Of a DNA stretch of 64,000 nt, positions 9,039-18,039 are shown piece after piece. The DNA comes from Methylobacterium persicinum. Lineage in GTDB: Bacteria; Pseudomonadota; Alphaproteobacteria; Rhizobiales; Beijerinckiaceae. The stretch is taken from the NCBI RefSeq assembly GCF_022179525.1, contig NZ_BPQX01000012.1, forward strand, positions 55,344 through 119,343, given 5' to 3'. Numbering within the stretch: the first letter of the stretch is position 1; every line of letters starts with the position of its first letter. The translations under genes and the position numbers were made by a program. The notes under the pieces were generated by a model that searched no databases, was not told the DNA's origin, and saw nothing but the letters and a program-made list of their open reading frames with translations.

Positions 9039-9054
9039 TGTGAGCCGCATCACA
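9039..9054. promoter_or_regulatory. Second perfect CRP-type operator, upstream of DUF1127 gene
   Basis: TGTGAGCCGCATCACA, again an exact TGTGA-N6-TCACA palindrome. It lies 57 bases before the ATG of the small DUF1127 gene at 9111, with a ttagat -10-like hexamer between. This placement is suited to activation by the adjacent CRP-like protein. Confidence 0.65.
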
Positions 9055-9110
9055 CCTCCCGGGTTCGCGATCTGGTTAGATAAGCCAGATTCATCGGGTG
9101 GAGGCCACAA

Positions 9111-9242
9111 ATGTTGTACTTACTTGTGAATCTTGTGGTATTAAGAGTCCGTATTCGCAGTTGCCACAGAATCCTGCTGCATTTCACTGATCGTGAACTA
9201 GAAGATCTCGGTCTGTCGCGGGGCGACGTGATCCTGCGATGA
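9111..9242 (+). CDS. DUF1127 (YjiS-like) small protein, 43 residues
   Basis: A short gene below usual length cut-offs. The C-terminal half RELEDLGLSRGDVILR is the hallmark of the DUF1127 domain (consensus around RELxDLGLSRxD). The N-terminal half is hydrophobic then basic. GGTGGAGG at 9097-9104 is an excellent ribosome-binding site 6 bases before the ATG. DUF1127 proteins are small Arg-rich proteins; some have been tied to small-RNA or phosphate/carbon adaptation in alphaproteobacteria, so a regulatory role is possible. A perfect CRP-type site lies just upstream. The local sequence is less GC-rich than the surroundings. Confidence 0.82.
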   Translation: MLYLLVNLVVLRVRIRSCHRILLHFTDRELEDLGLSRGDVILR

Positions 9243-9265
9243 GGATGACGCGCCCGCCGCGATGC

Positions 9266-9793
9266 TCAGCGCTGGACGACGCGGACGCGATGATGATGGT
9301 GGTGGTGGCGACGCCACTTCAGAAGCGCGTAACGGACGCGGCCGATATAGGCGTAGAGCCTCGACCGATGCCGGTGGCGGTGCGCCAGCCGGACACGATA
9401 GGTCCGGGTCGGTTGGACGGTACGGGCCGCGATGACCGTCGGCCGCCAGGAGACGGGCTTCGCGTTCAGAACGGCGATCGGGTCGACATAGTCGACCCGG
9501 CGGGCGCGCTGCGTCTCGCCGCAGCCGGCGCACAGCGAACCGGACAGCCGCTTCCAGGCAACCTGCTCACGCGCCGCGATGAGCCGGTCGGCCTTATCCG
9601 AGAGCTCGATGGGACTCTTGAGCAAGGCGCCCCGGTCGAGCCGGCGTGTCGCACGCACCGAATCGGTCAGTTCGTCGGGAACCTCGATCATCGGAAGGGT
9701 AATCTTCTTCGGCTCAGCATGCGCCTGAAAAGAAAAAATGCATCCAATGTGACACAAAACGGCAAGTATTGACTTCAATACTGGGCGAGACAT
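9266..9793 (-). CDS. Secreted hypothetical protein with CxxC and a C-terminal histidine tract
   Basis: 175 residues from the ATG at 9793, chosen because it gives a clean signal peptide (SRPVLKSILAVLCHIG, cleavage likely after QAHA) and is preceded by GGAAGGG. The mature part contains a CAGC motif (SLCAGCGETQR) and a basic C terminus ending with six consecutive histidines flanked by arginines. No family was recognised. The CxxC and His tract could bind metal ions in the periplasm; this is inference. It is convergent with the DUF1127 gene. Confidence 0.6.
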   Translation of the reverse strand: MSRPVLKSILAVLCHIGCIFSFQAHAEPKKITLPMIEVPDELTDSVRATRRLDRGALLKSPIELSDKADRLIAAREQVAWKRLSGSLCAGCGETQRARRVDYVDPIAVLNAKPVSWRPTVIAARTVQPTRTYRVRLAHRHRHRSRLYAYIGRVRYALLKWRRHHHHHHRVRVVQR

Positions 9794-10270
9794 CGTGGGC
9801 CCTTCCAAAGACGCGTCTGCATCCCGATGCCAGATCGGACCGTCAAAAGCTGACAATGCTATGTGTGCAGGCATGTCGCAATCGAATTTGCAAGTATGGC
9901 GGCTTCATAAAACTACTTAATGGCAGAGTGTAATCGGCGCTTTTCGAGCAAGCAGGCCGAGTTCAGGGCGAATGTCTGCCTGCCGAGACCCTTCGAGGAG
10001 GAATCCCCCTCGCGCAGCGGCAAGGCCGACAAAGGCGAACGCAACGCCCCTCCGACGAGGATTGGGTCGCCCCCGTGCCGACTTGCTGCTTTCAGTCTTG
10101 CCGACCCGGACCGGTCATTCCGGCAACCCGACAGACTTTCACCGCATCGCGGATCACGACAGAACGGCATCATTGTGCAGGATCTGACGGTGAGCCGCTT
10201 GCTTTCCTGCAGCGCCTTTGTACTCCTCTTCCGAGAACCGCCGTCAGAGCGGTCTTGATCGGGAGGAAGC
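9794..10270. other. Intergenic region, no gene recognised
   Basis: 477 bases between the secreted protein (minus) and the ABC transporter operon (plus). Short open frames here have no recognisable protein character. It should hold two divergent promoters. GGGAGGAAGC before 10271 is the ribosome-binding site of the first transporter gene. Confidence 0.5.
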
Positions 10271-11332
10271 ATGGCCTCGGTGGGAATCCGCGAGGTTCGC
10301 AAGGCTTTCGGATCGACGAACGTCCTGCACGGCGTGTCCGTGGACATCCGGGACGGCGAGTTCGTGATCCTGGTCGGCCCGTCCGGCTGCGGAAAGTCGA
10401 CCCTGCTCCGCATGATCGCGGGGTTGGAAAATATCTCCGGCGGCGAGATCCGTATCGGCGAGCGCGTGGTGAACGATGTACCGCCCAAGGAGCGGGACAT
10501 CGCGATGGTGTTCCAGAACTACGCGCTCTATCCGCACCTCACGGTGCGCGAGAACATGGCCTTCTCGATGCGCATTCGGAAGGCACCGCGCGCCGAGATC
10601 GACGAGCGGGTCAACCGGGCGGCGCAGATCCTCGGGCTCGCCCAGCTCCTCGACCGGTACCCGCGCCAACTCTCCGGCGGGCAGCGCCAGCGGGTGGCCA
10701 TGGGCCGGGCGATCGTGCGCGACCCGCAGGTGTTCCTGTTCGACGAGCCGCTCTCGAACCTCGACGCCAAGCTGCGCGTGGCGATGCGCACCGAGATCAA
10801 GGAACTGCACCAGCGTCTGAAGACGACGACCATCTACGTCACCCACGACCAGATCGAGGCCATGACCATGGCCGACCGGATCGTGGTGATGCATGACGGC
10901 GTCGTGGAGCAGATCGGGCCGCCCCTCGACCTCTACGACCGGCCGGACAACCTGTTCGTGGCGGGCTTCATCGGCTCCCCGGCGATGAACTTCATCCCCG
11001 GCAGGATCCGGGCGAACGGGCATCTGACCTTCGCCGCCGATTCGGGCCTGACGATCCCCCTGACCGACGCGCCGGCCGGCACCGAGGGCCGAAAGCTCGT
11101 CCTCGGCATCCGGCCCGAGCATTTCGACCTCGCACCCGGCGGCCTCGCCGCCGAGGTCGTGGTGGTGGAGCCCACCGGCTCCGAGACCATGCTGGCGGTA
11201 CGGGCCGGCGGCCAGGACCTGACCTGCGTGCTCCGCGACCGGGTGAGCGAGCGGCCGGGCGACACCGTCTCCCTGCGCCCGACCCGCGTCCATGTCTTCG
11301 ACGCCGACACCGGACGCCGCCTGCCATCCTGA
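10271..11332 (+). CDS. Sugar-type ABC transporter ATP-binding protein (MalK/UgpC family)
   Basis: 353 residues. Walker [10 protein letters not shown], signature [15 protein letters not shown], Walker [13 protein letters not shown] and the switch histidine in [15 protein letters not shown] are all present. The C-terminal TOBE/OB regulatory domain (about 240-353, containing LGIRPEHFD) marks the MalK/UgpC branch that serves sugars, polyols or glycerol-3-phosphate. It leads a four-gene operon of ATPase, binding protein and two permeases, all on the plus strand. The exact substrate is not evident. Confidence 0.93.
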   Translation: MASVGIREVRKAFGSTNVLHGVSVDIRDGEFVILVGPSGCGKSTLLRMIAGLENISGGEIRIGERVVNDVPPKERDIAMVFQNYALYPHLTVRENMAFSMRIRKAPRAEIDERVNRAAQILGLAQLLDRYPRQLSGGQRQRVAMGRAIVRDPQVFLFDEPLSNLDAKLRVAMRTEIKELHQRLKTTTIYVTHDQIEAMTMADRIVVMHDGVVEQIGPPLDLYDRPDNLFVAGFIGSPAMNFIPGRIRANGHLTFAADSGLTIPLTDAPAGTEGRKLVLGIRPEHFDLAPGGLAAEVVVVEPTGSETMLAVRAGGQDLTCVLRDRVSERPGDTVSLRPTRVHVFDADTGRRLPS

Positions 11333-11383
11333 ACCGCGTCCCGCCCCCAACGCCGTCCGCCGTCACCGAGGGAGTCCGACCCC

Positions 11384-12694
11384 ATGTCAGTTCTCGATCG
11401 CCGTTCCCTCCTCGCGGGCGCCGCCGCGACGGGGTTCGCCGCCGGCGGCGACCTCCTCAGCTTCGCCAGGGCCTGGGCCCAGAGCGCCGAGTGGAAGCCC
11501 GAGGCGGGGGCCAGCCTGTCGCTGCTCCGCTGGAAGCGGTTCGTGCCGAGTGAGGACGAGGCCTTCATGAAGATGGTCGAGGCCTTCACCCAGGCGACCG
11601 GCGTCAAGGTCTCGGTCAGCAACGAATCCTACGACGACATCCAGCCCAAGGCGTCGGTGGCCGCCAATACCGGGCAAGGGCCCGACATGGTGTGGGGCCT
11701 GTTCTCGTTCCCCGCCCTGTTCCCCGACAAGTGCCTGCCGCTGGAAGACGTGGCGGACTCCCTGGCCAAGAAGTACGGCCCGTGGTTCCCGTCCGCGGAG
11801 GCCTACGGCAAGGTCAAGGGCAAGTGGATCGCGATTCCCGTCGCGTTCAACGGCGGCTACCCGAACTACCGCATCTCGGCGATGAAGAAGGCCGGCTTCG
11901 ACAAGTTCCCCACCGACACGGCGGGCTTCCTCGAACTCTGCCGGGGCATGAAGAAGAACAACACCCCGGCGGGCTTCGCCCTCGGCCATGCCACCGGTGA
12001 CGGCAACACGTGGTGCCATTGGGCCCTGTGGTCCCACGGCGGCAACCTCGTCGATGCCAACGAGAAGATCGTCATCAATTCGCCGGAGACGGCCAGGGCG
12101 CTGGAATACGTCAAGTCGCTCTACGAGACCTTCGTGCCCGGCACCGTGTCGTGGAACGATTCCTCGAACAACAAGGCGTTCCTGGCCGGCGACCTGTATC
12201 TCACCAACAACGGCATCTCGATCTACGCCGCGGCCAAGAAGGACAACCCGAAGCTCGCCGAGGACATGGATCATGCTGTCTGGCCGGTCGGCCCGGTGGG
12301 CAAGCCCACCGAGTTCCAGCTCGCATTCCCGATCCTGGCCTTCAAGTATTCGAAGGCGCCGAACGCCTGCAAGGCGTTCATCGCCTTCATGATGGAGGCG
12401 CAGAACTACAATCCCTGGCTCGAGGCGGCGCAGGGATACCTGTGCGAGCCGCTGTCGAACTATCCCAAGAACCCGATCTGGACGAGCGACCCGAAGAACG
12501 CGGTGTTCGCGGAGGCCGGGCGGCGGTCGCTGGCGGCCGGCGGCCTCGCCCCGGTGAGCGAGCGCATCGCGGCGGTGCTGGCGGACTTCGTCATCGTCGA
12601 CATGTTCGCGAGCCATTGCACCGGCCGCGAGGACGTGAAGACCGCGATCAAGAACGCCGAGCGCGCCGCCCAGCGCATCTTCCGCAACACCTGA
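11384..12694 (+). CDS. ABC transporter substrate-binding protein, extracellular family 1
   Basis: 436 residues. The N terminus DRRSLLAGAAATGFAAGG has a Tat-like twin arginine and a hydrophobic core, so the protein is exported to the periplasm, probably folded. The body matches the family 1 solute-binding fold (for example FMKMVEAFTQATGVKVSV and KGKWIAIPVAFNGG). Gene order with a MalK-type ATPase and MalF/MalG-type permeases supports a carbohydrate or polyol ligand. Confidence 0.9.
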   Translation: MSVLDRRSLLAGAAATGFAAGGDLLSFARAWAQSAEWKPEAGASLSLLRWKRFVPSEDEAFMKMVEAFTQATGVKVSVSNESYDDIQPKASVAANTGQGPDMVWGLFSFPALFPDKCLPLEDVADSLAKKYGPWFPSAEAYGKVKGKWIAIPVAFNGGYPNYRISAMKKAGFDKFPTDTAGFLELCRGMKKNNTPAGFALGHATGDGNTWCHWALWSHGGNLVDANEKIVINSPETARALEYVKSLYETFVPGTVSWNDSSNNKAFLAGDLYLTNNGISIYAAAKKDNPKLAEDMDHAVWPVGPVGKPTEFQLAFPILAFKYSKAPNACKAFIAFMMEAQNYNPWLEAAQGYLCEPLSNYPKNPIWTSDPKNAVFAEAGRRSLAAGGLAPVSERIAAVLADFVIVDMFASHCTGREDVKTAIKNAERAAQRIFRNT

Positions 12695-12717
12695 CGCCGG
12701 GGGCCGGAGGCGAGACC

Positions 12718-13674
12718 ATGGCGAACACGGCCCTGACACAACCCGCCCCCCTCGCGGTGCCGACCCGTTCGGGCTGGCAGCGGCTGCGGACGAGCCGCGG
12801 CTGGGCGGGCTTCTGGTTCATGCTGCCCACGGCGCTGATCCTCGGCCTGTTCCTGGCCTACCCGCTGCTGAAGGGGATCTGGTTGTCCTTCACCAACGCC
12901 CGGATCGGGCGGGAGGGCGTGTTCATTGGGCTGGAGAACTACGAGTGGCTCTGGGACGACGACGTGTTCTGGCTGTCGGTGTTCAACACCTGCCTGTACA
13001 CGGCCGTCGCCTCGGTGCTGAAGTTCGCCGTGGGGCTCTACCTCGCCCTGCTGCTCAACAAGAACGTGCCGTTCAAGTCGATTGTCCGGTCGATCGTGCT
13101 GATCCCGTTCGTGGTGCCGACCGTGCTCTCGGCCATCGCCTTCTGGTGGATCTTTGACAGCCAGTTCTCGATCATCTCATGGTCGCTGCGTCACCTCGGG
13201 ATCATCAACGGCAACATCGACTTCCTGGGCGAGCCCACCATGGCCCGGGCCTGCGTGATTTTCGCCAACATCTGGCGCGGCGTGCCTTTCATCGCCATCA
13301 CCCTGCTTGCCGGGCTGCAGACGGTCTCGCCCTCGCTCTACGAGGCCGCGACCCTCGACGGCGCCTCGAACTGGCAGATCTTTTGGCGGATCACCCTGCC
13401 GCTGCTCACGCCGATCATCGCCGTGGTGATGACCTTCTCGGTGCTCTTCACCTTCACCGATTTCCAGCTGATCTGGGCGATGACCCGGGGCGGCCCGGTG
13501 AACGCCACGCACCTGATGGCGACCCTGTCCTACCAGCGGGGCATCCTGTCCGGCACGCTCGGCGAGGGCGCGGCCATCGCCACCGCGATGGTGCCGTTCC
13601 TGCTGGCGGCCATCGGGATCTCGTGGTTCGGCCTGCAGCGCCGGGCCTGGCAGGCGGGGGAGACCGACCGATGA
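12718..13674 (+). CDS. Sugar-type ABC transporter permease (MalF/UgpA-like)
   Basis: 318 residues from the ATG at 12718; the open frame extends upstream inside the preceding gene but that part is not protein-like. About six membrane segments are visible, and the EAA-loop motif is EAATLDGASNWQIFWRITLP. GGAGG precedes the start. The stop codon overlaps the start of the second permease (ATGA at 13671-13674), so the two are translationally coupled and form the heterodimeric pore. Confidence 0.93.
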   Translation: MANTALTQPAPLAVPTRSGWQRLRTSRGWAGFWFMLPTALILGLFLAYPLLKGIWLSFTNARIGREGVFIGLENYEWLWDDDVFWLSVFNTCLYTAVASVLKFAVGLYLALLLNKNVPFKSIVRSIVLIPFVVPTVLSAIAFWWIFDSQFSIISWSLRHLGIINGNIDFLGEPTMARACVIFANIWRGVPFIAITLLAGLQTVSPSLYEAATLDGASNWQIFWRITLPLLTPIIAVVMTFSVLFTFTDFQLIWAMTRGGPVNATHLMATLSYQRGILSGTLGEGAAIATAMVPFLLAAIGISWFGLQRRAWQAGETDR

Positions 13675-14609
13675 GCGCCCCCGCCCCTCCGGCCCATGCC
13701 GATCCCCGCCTCGCCCCCCTCACCGGTTCACCGCCGGCCGGGCTCACCGACAACACGGAGGGCATGGCCTACCTCGAGCGCCTGCCCCGGCGGCTGGTGA
13801 CGACCTACCTGCCGCTCCTCGTCATCCTCGCCGTGCTGCTGTTCCCGTTCTACTGGATGGCGCTCACGGCGATCAAACCGGACGAGCAATTGATCGACAT
13901 GGAGCGGTACAACCCGTTCTGGGTGGTCCATCCGACGTTCAAGCACATCCACAAACTGCTGTTCGAGACGCAGTATCCGCGCTGGCTCTGGAACACGATG
14001 TACGTGTCGGTGGCGGCCACCGTGCTGTCCCTGTTCGCCAGCGTGCTCGCCGCCTATGCCTGCGTGCGGATCCGCTACCGGGGCGCCGGCTGGGTCGGCG
14101 CGGCGATCTTCCTGGCCTACCTCGTGCCGCCCTCGATCCTGTTCATCCCGTTGGCCACGATCGTGCAGGCCTACGGTCTGTTCGATTCGCCGATCGCCCT
14201 GATCCTGGCCTACCCGACGATCCTGATCCCGTTCTCCACGTGGCTCCTGATGGGCTACTTCAAGACCATCCCCTACGAGCTGGAGGAATGCGCGCTGATG
14301 GACGGCGCCAGCCGGTGGCAGATCCTCACGAAGATTATCCTGCCGCTCGCCTTCCCGGGGCTGATCTCGGCGGGGATCTTCTCCCTGACCCTGTGCTGGA
14401 ACGAGTTCATCTACGCGCTGACCTTCCTGTCCTCGACGCAGAACAAGACGGTCCCCATCGCCGTCGTCAGCGAGTTCGTGGATGGCGATGTCTACAAGTG
14501 GGGCTCGCTGATGGCCGGCGCGCTGCTGGGCTCGCTGCCGCTGGTCGTCCTGTACTCGTTCTTCGTCGAATACTACGTCTCGGCGCTCACGGGCGCCGTG
14601 AAGGAGTAG
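13671..14609 (+). CDS. Sugar-type ABC transporter permease (MalG/UgpE-like)
   Basis: 312 residues, six predicted membrane helices; EAA loop ECALMDGASRWQILTKIILP. Starts in the ATGA overlap with the first permease. It is the last gene of the transporter operon; the following 235 bases up to the cytochrome gene (minus strand) hold no recognised gene. Confidence 0.93.
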   Translation: MSAPAPPAHADPRLAPLTGSPPAGLTDNTEGMAYLERLPRRLVTTYLPLLVILAVLLFPFYWMALTAIKPDEQLIDMERYNPFWVVHPTFKHIHKLLFETQYPRWLWNTMYVSVAATVLSLFASVLAAYACVRIRYRGAGWVGAAIFLAYLVPPSILFIPLATIVQAYGLFDSPIALILAYPTILIPFSTWLLMGYFKTIPYELEECALMDGASRWQILTKIILPLAFPGLISAGIFSLTLCWNEFIYALTFLSSTQNKTVPIAVVSEFVDGDVYKWGSLMAGALLGSLPLVVLYSFFVEYYVSALTGAVKE

Positions 14610-14844
14610 GGGCAAGGGCCGCGCCTCCCACGCGGCGAGCGGGGTTCGCGTCGGGACGAGAGCAGGTCGGATTCCACGAGCACGCCCTGCTTCGGCGGGC
14701 GCAGGCCGAGGCCGGGTCGGTGAACCTCAGGGCCCGGTTCACATTAAATCAAGTTGCCATCCCGGCAGACCGTGTTGCCGTTGACGAAGGGCGTGGCGTC
14801 GATGACCACGTCTGCCGGCAACCCCGCAGGGGGCCAGGAGCGAT

Positions 14845-15387
14845 CTACTGTCCCACGTCCGGCCGCGGGTCCGGGACGAAGCCGTCGCGGTTCGGCATGC
14901 GGATGGCCGCGAGCGATCGTGCGTCGAACACGGCATTCTCCGGCGCGAGCCCGTTGAGATGCAGCACATAGCCCGAGACCGCATAGACGTCGTCGTCGCT
15001 GAGCGATTGCGGGGCGTTCATCGGCATGGCGCGGCGAATGTAGTCGAACAGGGTCGGCGCGTAGGGCCAGAAGCTGCCGACCGTCTTGATCGGCTTGGAT
15101 GTGGCCAGCGTGCCCTGGCCTCCGGCGAGCCGCTCGCCGATGCCGCCCTCCCCCCGGCTTCCGTGGCAGGACGCGCACTGCGCCTCGAACACCTCACGGC
15201 CATGGCTGACGCTGCCCCGGCCCGGCGGGAGCTTCCTGCCGTCGCGGTCGATGTCGATGTTCCAGGCGGCGATCTCCGCCTCCGTCGCCGGACGCCCGAT
15301 CCCGTAACGCTCGGCGGACGCGGCGCCCCCGGCAAGGCCGATCACGAGGGCGACGCCGCCGAGGACGGGGATCTTACGCATAGCCAT
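14845..15387 (-). CDS. Sulfite dehydrogenase cytochrome c subunit (SorB/SoxD-like)
   Basis: 180 residues from the ATG at 15387 (GAGG 8 bases before it). A signal peptide ends at AGGAASA, then the mature periplasmic monohaem cytochrome has CASCH at residues 71-75 and a likely Met axial ligand in RRAMPMNAPQSL near 120. Its start overlaps the end of the molybdopterin subunit gene by 14 bases, so the pair is translationally coupled. The cytochrome would accept electrons from sulfite oxidation and pass them to the respiratory chain. It is shorter than dihaem SoxD proteins. Confidence 0.85.
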   Translation of the reverse strand: MAMRKIPVLGGVALVIGLAGGAASAERYGIGRPATEAEIAAWNIDIDRDGRKLPPGRGSVSHGREVFEAQCASCHGSRGEGGIGERLAGGQGTLATSKPIKTVGSFWPYAPTLFDYIRRAMPMNAPQSLSDDDVYAVSGYVLHLNGLAPENAVFDARSLAAIRMPNRDGFVPDPRPDVGQ

Positions 15388-16615
15388 TGGCGACCTCGCC
15401 ATCCGCCGCGATGCGCCAGGGCACGACCGCGTTGTTGTGATAGAAGGACTTCAGGCCCCGCACCGCCGTCAGATCCTCGAAGGCCGGCTGCACGTAGCCG
15501 GTCTCGTCGATGGCCCGGCTCGCGATGGTCGTCGGCGAACCGTCCCAGGTCCAGGGCAGGCGGAAGCGGGTCAGGGCCCGGTTCAGCACCGGCTCCTGCA
15601 GGGCGGCGTCCTGCCAGGTCCTGCCCCCGTCGGTCGTGACCTGCACGCCCCGGATCCGGCCGCGCCCGGTCCAGGCGATGCCGGTGATCTCGTGGAAGCC
15701 GGCGGCGATCCTCTGGGTGCCGGATGGCCGGGTGATGATCGACTTCGCCTCCATCACGAAGGTGAATTGCCGGGCGGTGCCATCCGGCATCAGGTCCGTG
15801 TACTTGGATGTCTCCTCGCGGGAATAGGCCGGCTCCGCGCTCACAGCGAGGCGGCGCAACCACTTCACGTTCATGTTGCCCTCGAAGCCGGGCAGGAGCA
15901 CCCGCAGGGGGTAGCCCTGCTGCGGCCGCAGCCGCTCGCCGTTCTGGCTGTAGACCAGCAGCGCGTCGTCGAGGCACTTCTCGATCGGGATGCTGCGGGT
16001 GAGGGCGGCGGCGTCCGCGCCCTCGGCCACGACCCATTTGGCTTCCGGCTTCACCCCGGCCTCGCGCAGGACCGTCGCGAGCCGGACCCCGGTCCACTCG
16101 GCGCAGCTGACGAGTCCGACGAGATCCGAGGCCGTCTTGCCCTTGATCGCCTCGAAACCCGGATTGCCCGAGCATTCGAGGAAGTAGATGTGCGATTCCG
16201 AGGGGAAGCGCCGGATGTCCTCCATCGTGAGGACCAGCGGCCGCTCCACCAGCCCGTGGATCAGCAGCCGGTGTCGGGCGGGATCGATGTCCGGGATGCC
16301 GCCGTGGTGGCGTTCGTAGAACAGGCCATTCGGCGTGAGGATGCCGTCGAGATCCTGCAGCGGCGAGCGGCTCGAGGCCGAGGTGTACTGCTTCAGCCCC
16401 TTCGGCACGTTGCGGATGAGCCCCGCCTCGAAGCGCGAGGGCGTGCCGTAGGTCTGGCTGCCGACATCGGCGCCCGGCGCCTTCATCCATTCGGGGGTGC
16501 CGGGGGGCGTCGCCTCCTCCGCCCGGGCGGAGCCGGCCACCGCGCCCACGGCCGCCGCCGCGCCCTGCACGAGGAAGCGGCGCCGGGCGGGGATCGTCGT
16601 GTCGTCGTCGCTCAT
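15374..16615 (-). CDS. Periplasmic sulfite dehydrogenase molybdopterin subunit (SorA/SoxC family)
   Basis: 413 residues from the ATG at 16615. The N terminus has a Tat signal (ARRRFLVQG). The sulfite-oxidase molybdopterin domain includes the Mo-ligand cysteine C148 in FLECSGNPG, followed by the dimerisation domain (GVQVTTDGGRTWQDA). It oxidises sulfite, or a Sox-bound sulfur intermediate in true SoxC, in the periplasm with the coupled cytochrome. No other sox genes are near. It sits downstream of FMN-dependent monooxygenase genes on the same strand, so removal of sulfite released from organosulfur compounds is the likely job. Confidence 0.88.
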   Translation of the reverse strand: MSDDDTTIPARRRFLVQGAAAAVGAVAGSARAEEATPPGTPEWMKAPGADVGSQTYGTPSRFEAGLIRNVPKGLKQYTSASSRSPLQDLDGILTPNGLFYERHHGGIPDIDPARHRLLIHGLVERPLVLTMEDIRRFPSESHIYFLECSGNPGFEAIKGKTASDLVGLVSCAEWTGVRLATVLREAGVKPEAKWVVAEGADAAALTRSIPIEKCLDDALLVYSQNGERLRPQQGYPLRVLLPGFEGNMNVKWLRRLAVSAEPAYSREETSKYTDLMPDGTARQFTFVMEAKSIITRPSGTQRIAAGFHEITGIAWTGRGRIRGVQVTTDGGRTWQDAALQEPVLNRALTRFRLPWTWDGSPTTIASRAIDETGYVQPAFEDLTAVRGLKSFYHNNAVVPWRIAADGEVANGYA

Positions 16616-16661
16616 GGCATCACGATCCTGTCTCTCGCCGACGGCCTTCGGAAGATGGTCG

Positions 16662-18029
16662 TCATGCCGCTCCCCGTTCGGACGAACCGGAGGAGGATAA
16701 TGGCATACGGTGCGCAGGGCGCGGCAGGCCGAGATTCTCCCGCAGCGTCGATCCTTCGTAGTCCTGCCGGAACAAGCCCCGGCGCCGCAACTCCGGAAGG
16801 ACGAGGGCGACGAAATCGTCCAGCCCACCGGGCAGGGTCGGCGGCATGATGTTGAAACCGTCGGCGCCGTGGGCCACGAACCGCTCCTGCAGGGCGTCGG
16901 CGATCTGGACCGGCGTGCCGACGATCGTCCAGTGGCCCCGGGCACCGGCGGCGCGCAGGGAGAGTTCGCGGATCGTCAGGCCCTCGCGCCGGGCGAGGCG
17001 CAGGAAGAGGTCCTGGCGGCTCTTGCCGCCGTTGGTCTCGGGCATCTCCGGCACGGGGGCGTCGTCCGGATAGGCGGACAGGTCGGCGCCGGTGAGCTGT
17101 TCGAGCAGCGAGCGGCCGACCACCGGATGGATCAGCGCCTGCAGCGAGGCGAACGTGTCCTGTGCCTCCGCTTCGCTGCGTCCGACCACGGGGAAGGCGC
17201 CGGGCATGATCTTGAGGTGATCCGGGTCGCGGCCGTACCGGGCCATCCGGCCCTTCACGTCGGCGTAGAAGGCCACCGCATCGTCCAGGGTCTGCTGGGC
17301 GGTGAAGATCACCTCGGCGGTGCGGGCGGCGAGCGCCTTGCCGGCCTCCGACGAGCCCGCTTGCACCACCACCGGGTGTCCCTGCGGCGGGCGCGGGACG
17401 TTGAGCGGCCCCCGCACCGAGAAATGCTCGCCCTCATGGGCCAGCAGGTGCAGCTTTTCGGGATCGAAGAAGCGCCCGCCCTCGCGGTCACGCACGAAGG
17501 CGTCGTCCTCGTAGGAATCCCACAAGCCGCGCACGACGTCCACGAACTCCTCCGCCCGGGCGTAGCGGTGGACGTGGGCGAGGTGGCTCTCGCGGCTGAA
17601 GTTCCAGGCCTCCCGCGGGTCCGCGGAGGTGACGAGGTTCCAGCCCGCCCGGCCGCCGCTCAGATGGTCGAGGGAGGCGAACTTGCGGGCGATGTGGAAC
17701 GGCTCGTTGTAGGTGGTCGAGGCGGTGGCCACGAGACCGATCCGCTCGGTCACCGCCGAGAGGTGTGACAGGAGGGTCAGGGGTTCGAACTGGCCGACAT
17801 AGCGGATCGCCGTCCGGCTCAGGGCGTCGAGGTCGTCGCCCCGGATGCTGACGCCGTCCGCGAGGAAGATCAGGTCGAACTTCGCCGCCTCGGCGGTGCG
17901 GGCGAGCTGCCGGTAATGGGCGGCGTTGACCCCGGCATCGGCGTTGGAGGACGGATGCCGCCACGCGGCGACGTGGTGTCCGCCGGGATAGAGGAAGGCG
18001 CCCAGGCGCATGCGGTCGTGGCGTGCCAT
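16662..18029 (-). CDS. NtaA/SnaA/DszA-family FMN-dependent monooxygenase
   Basis: 455 residues from the ATG at 18029. Bacterial-luciferase-like TIM barrel of the NtaA/SnaA/DszA group: LGAFLYPGGHH at the start, VATASTTYNEPFHIARKF, the family stretch GRAGWNLVTS and VVQAGSSEAGKALAARTAEVIF for FMNH2 binding. It needs reduced FMN from a separate reductase, not found in the window. It starts 10 bases after the SfnB-like gene ends and is followed after 46 bases by the sulfite dehydrogenase, forming one minus-strand operon. Organosulfur oxygenation is likely from context; EDTA/NTA-type substrates cannot be excluded. Confidence 0.88.
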   Translation of the reverse strand: MARHDRMRLGAFLYPGGHHVAAWRHPSSNADAGVNAAHYRQLARTAEAAKFDLIFLADGVSIRGDDLDALSRTAIRYVGQFEPLTLLSHLSAVTERIGLVATASTTYNEPFHIARKFASLDHLSGGRAGWNLVTSADPREAWNFSRESHLAHVHRYARAEEFVDVVRGLWDSYEDDAFVRDREGGRFFDPEKLHLLAHEGEHFSVRGPLNVPRPPQGHPVVVQAGSSEAGKALAARTAEVIFTAQQTLDDAVAFYADVKGRMARYGRDPDHLKIMPGAFPVVGRSEAEAQDTFASLQALIHPVVGRSLLEQLTGADLSAYPDDAPVPEMPETNGGKSRQDLFLRLARREGLTIRELSLRAAGARGHWTIVGTPVQIADALQERFVAHGADGFNIMPPTLPGGLDDFVALVLPELRRRGLFRQDYEGSTLRENLGLPRPAHRMPLSSSGSSERGAA

Positions 18030-18039
18030 GCCCGTCGCC

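Noticed and set aside
15374-16945. 523-codon version of the sulfite dehydrogenase
   Set aside because: The first 110 residues are antisense of the neighbouring monooxygenase end; the Tat signal starts at 16615.
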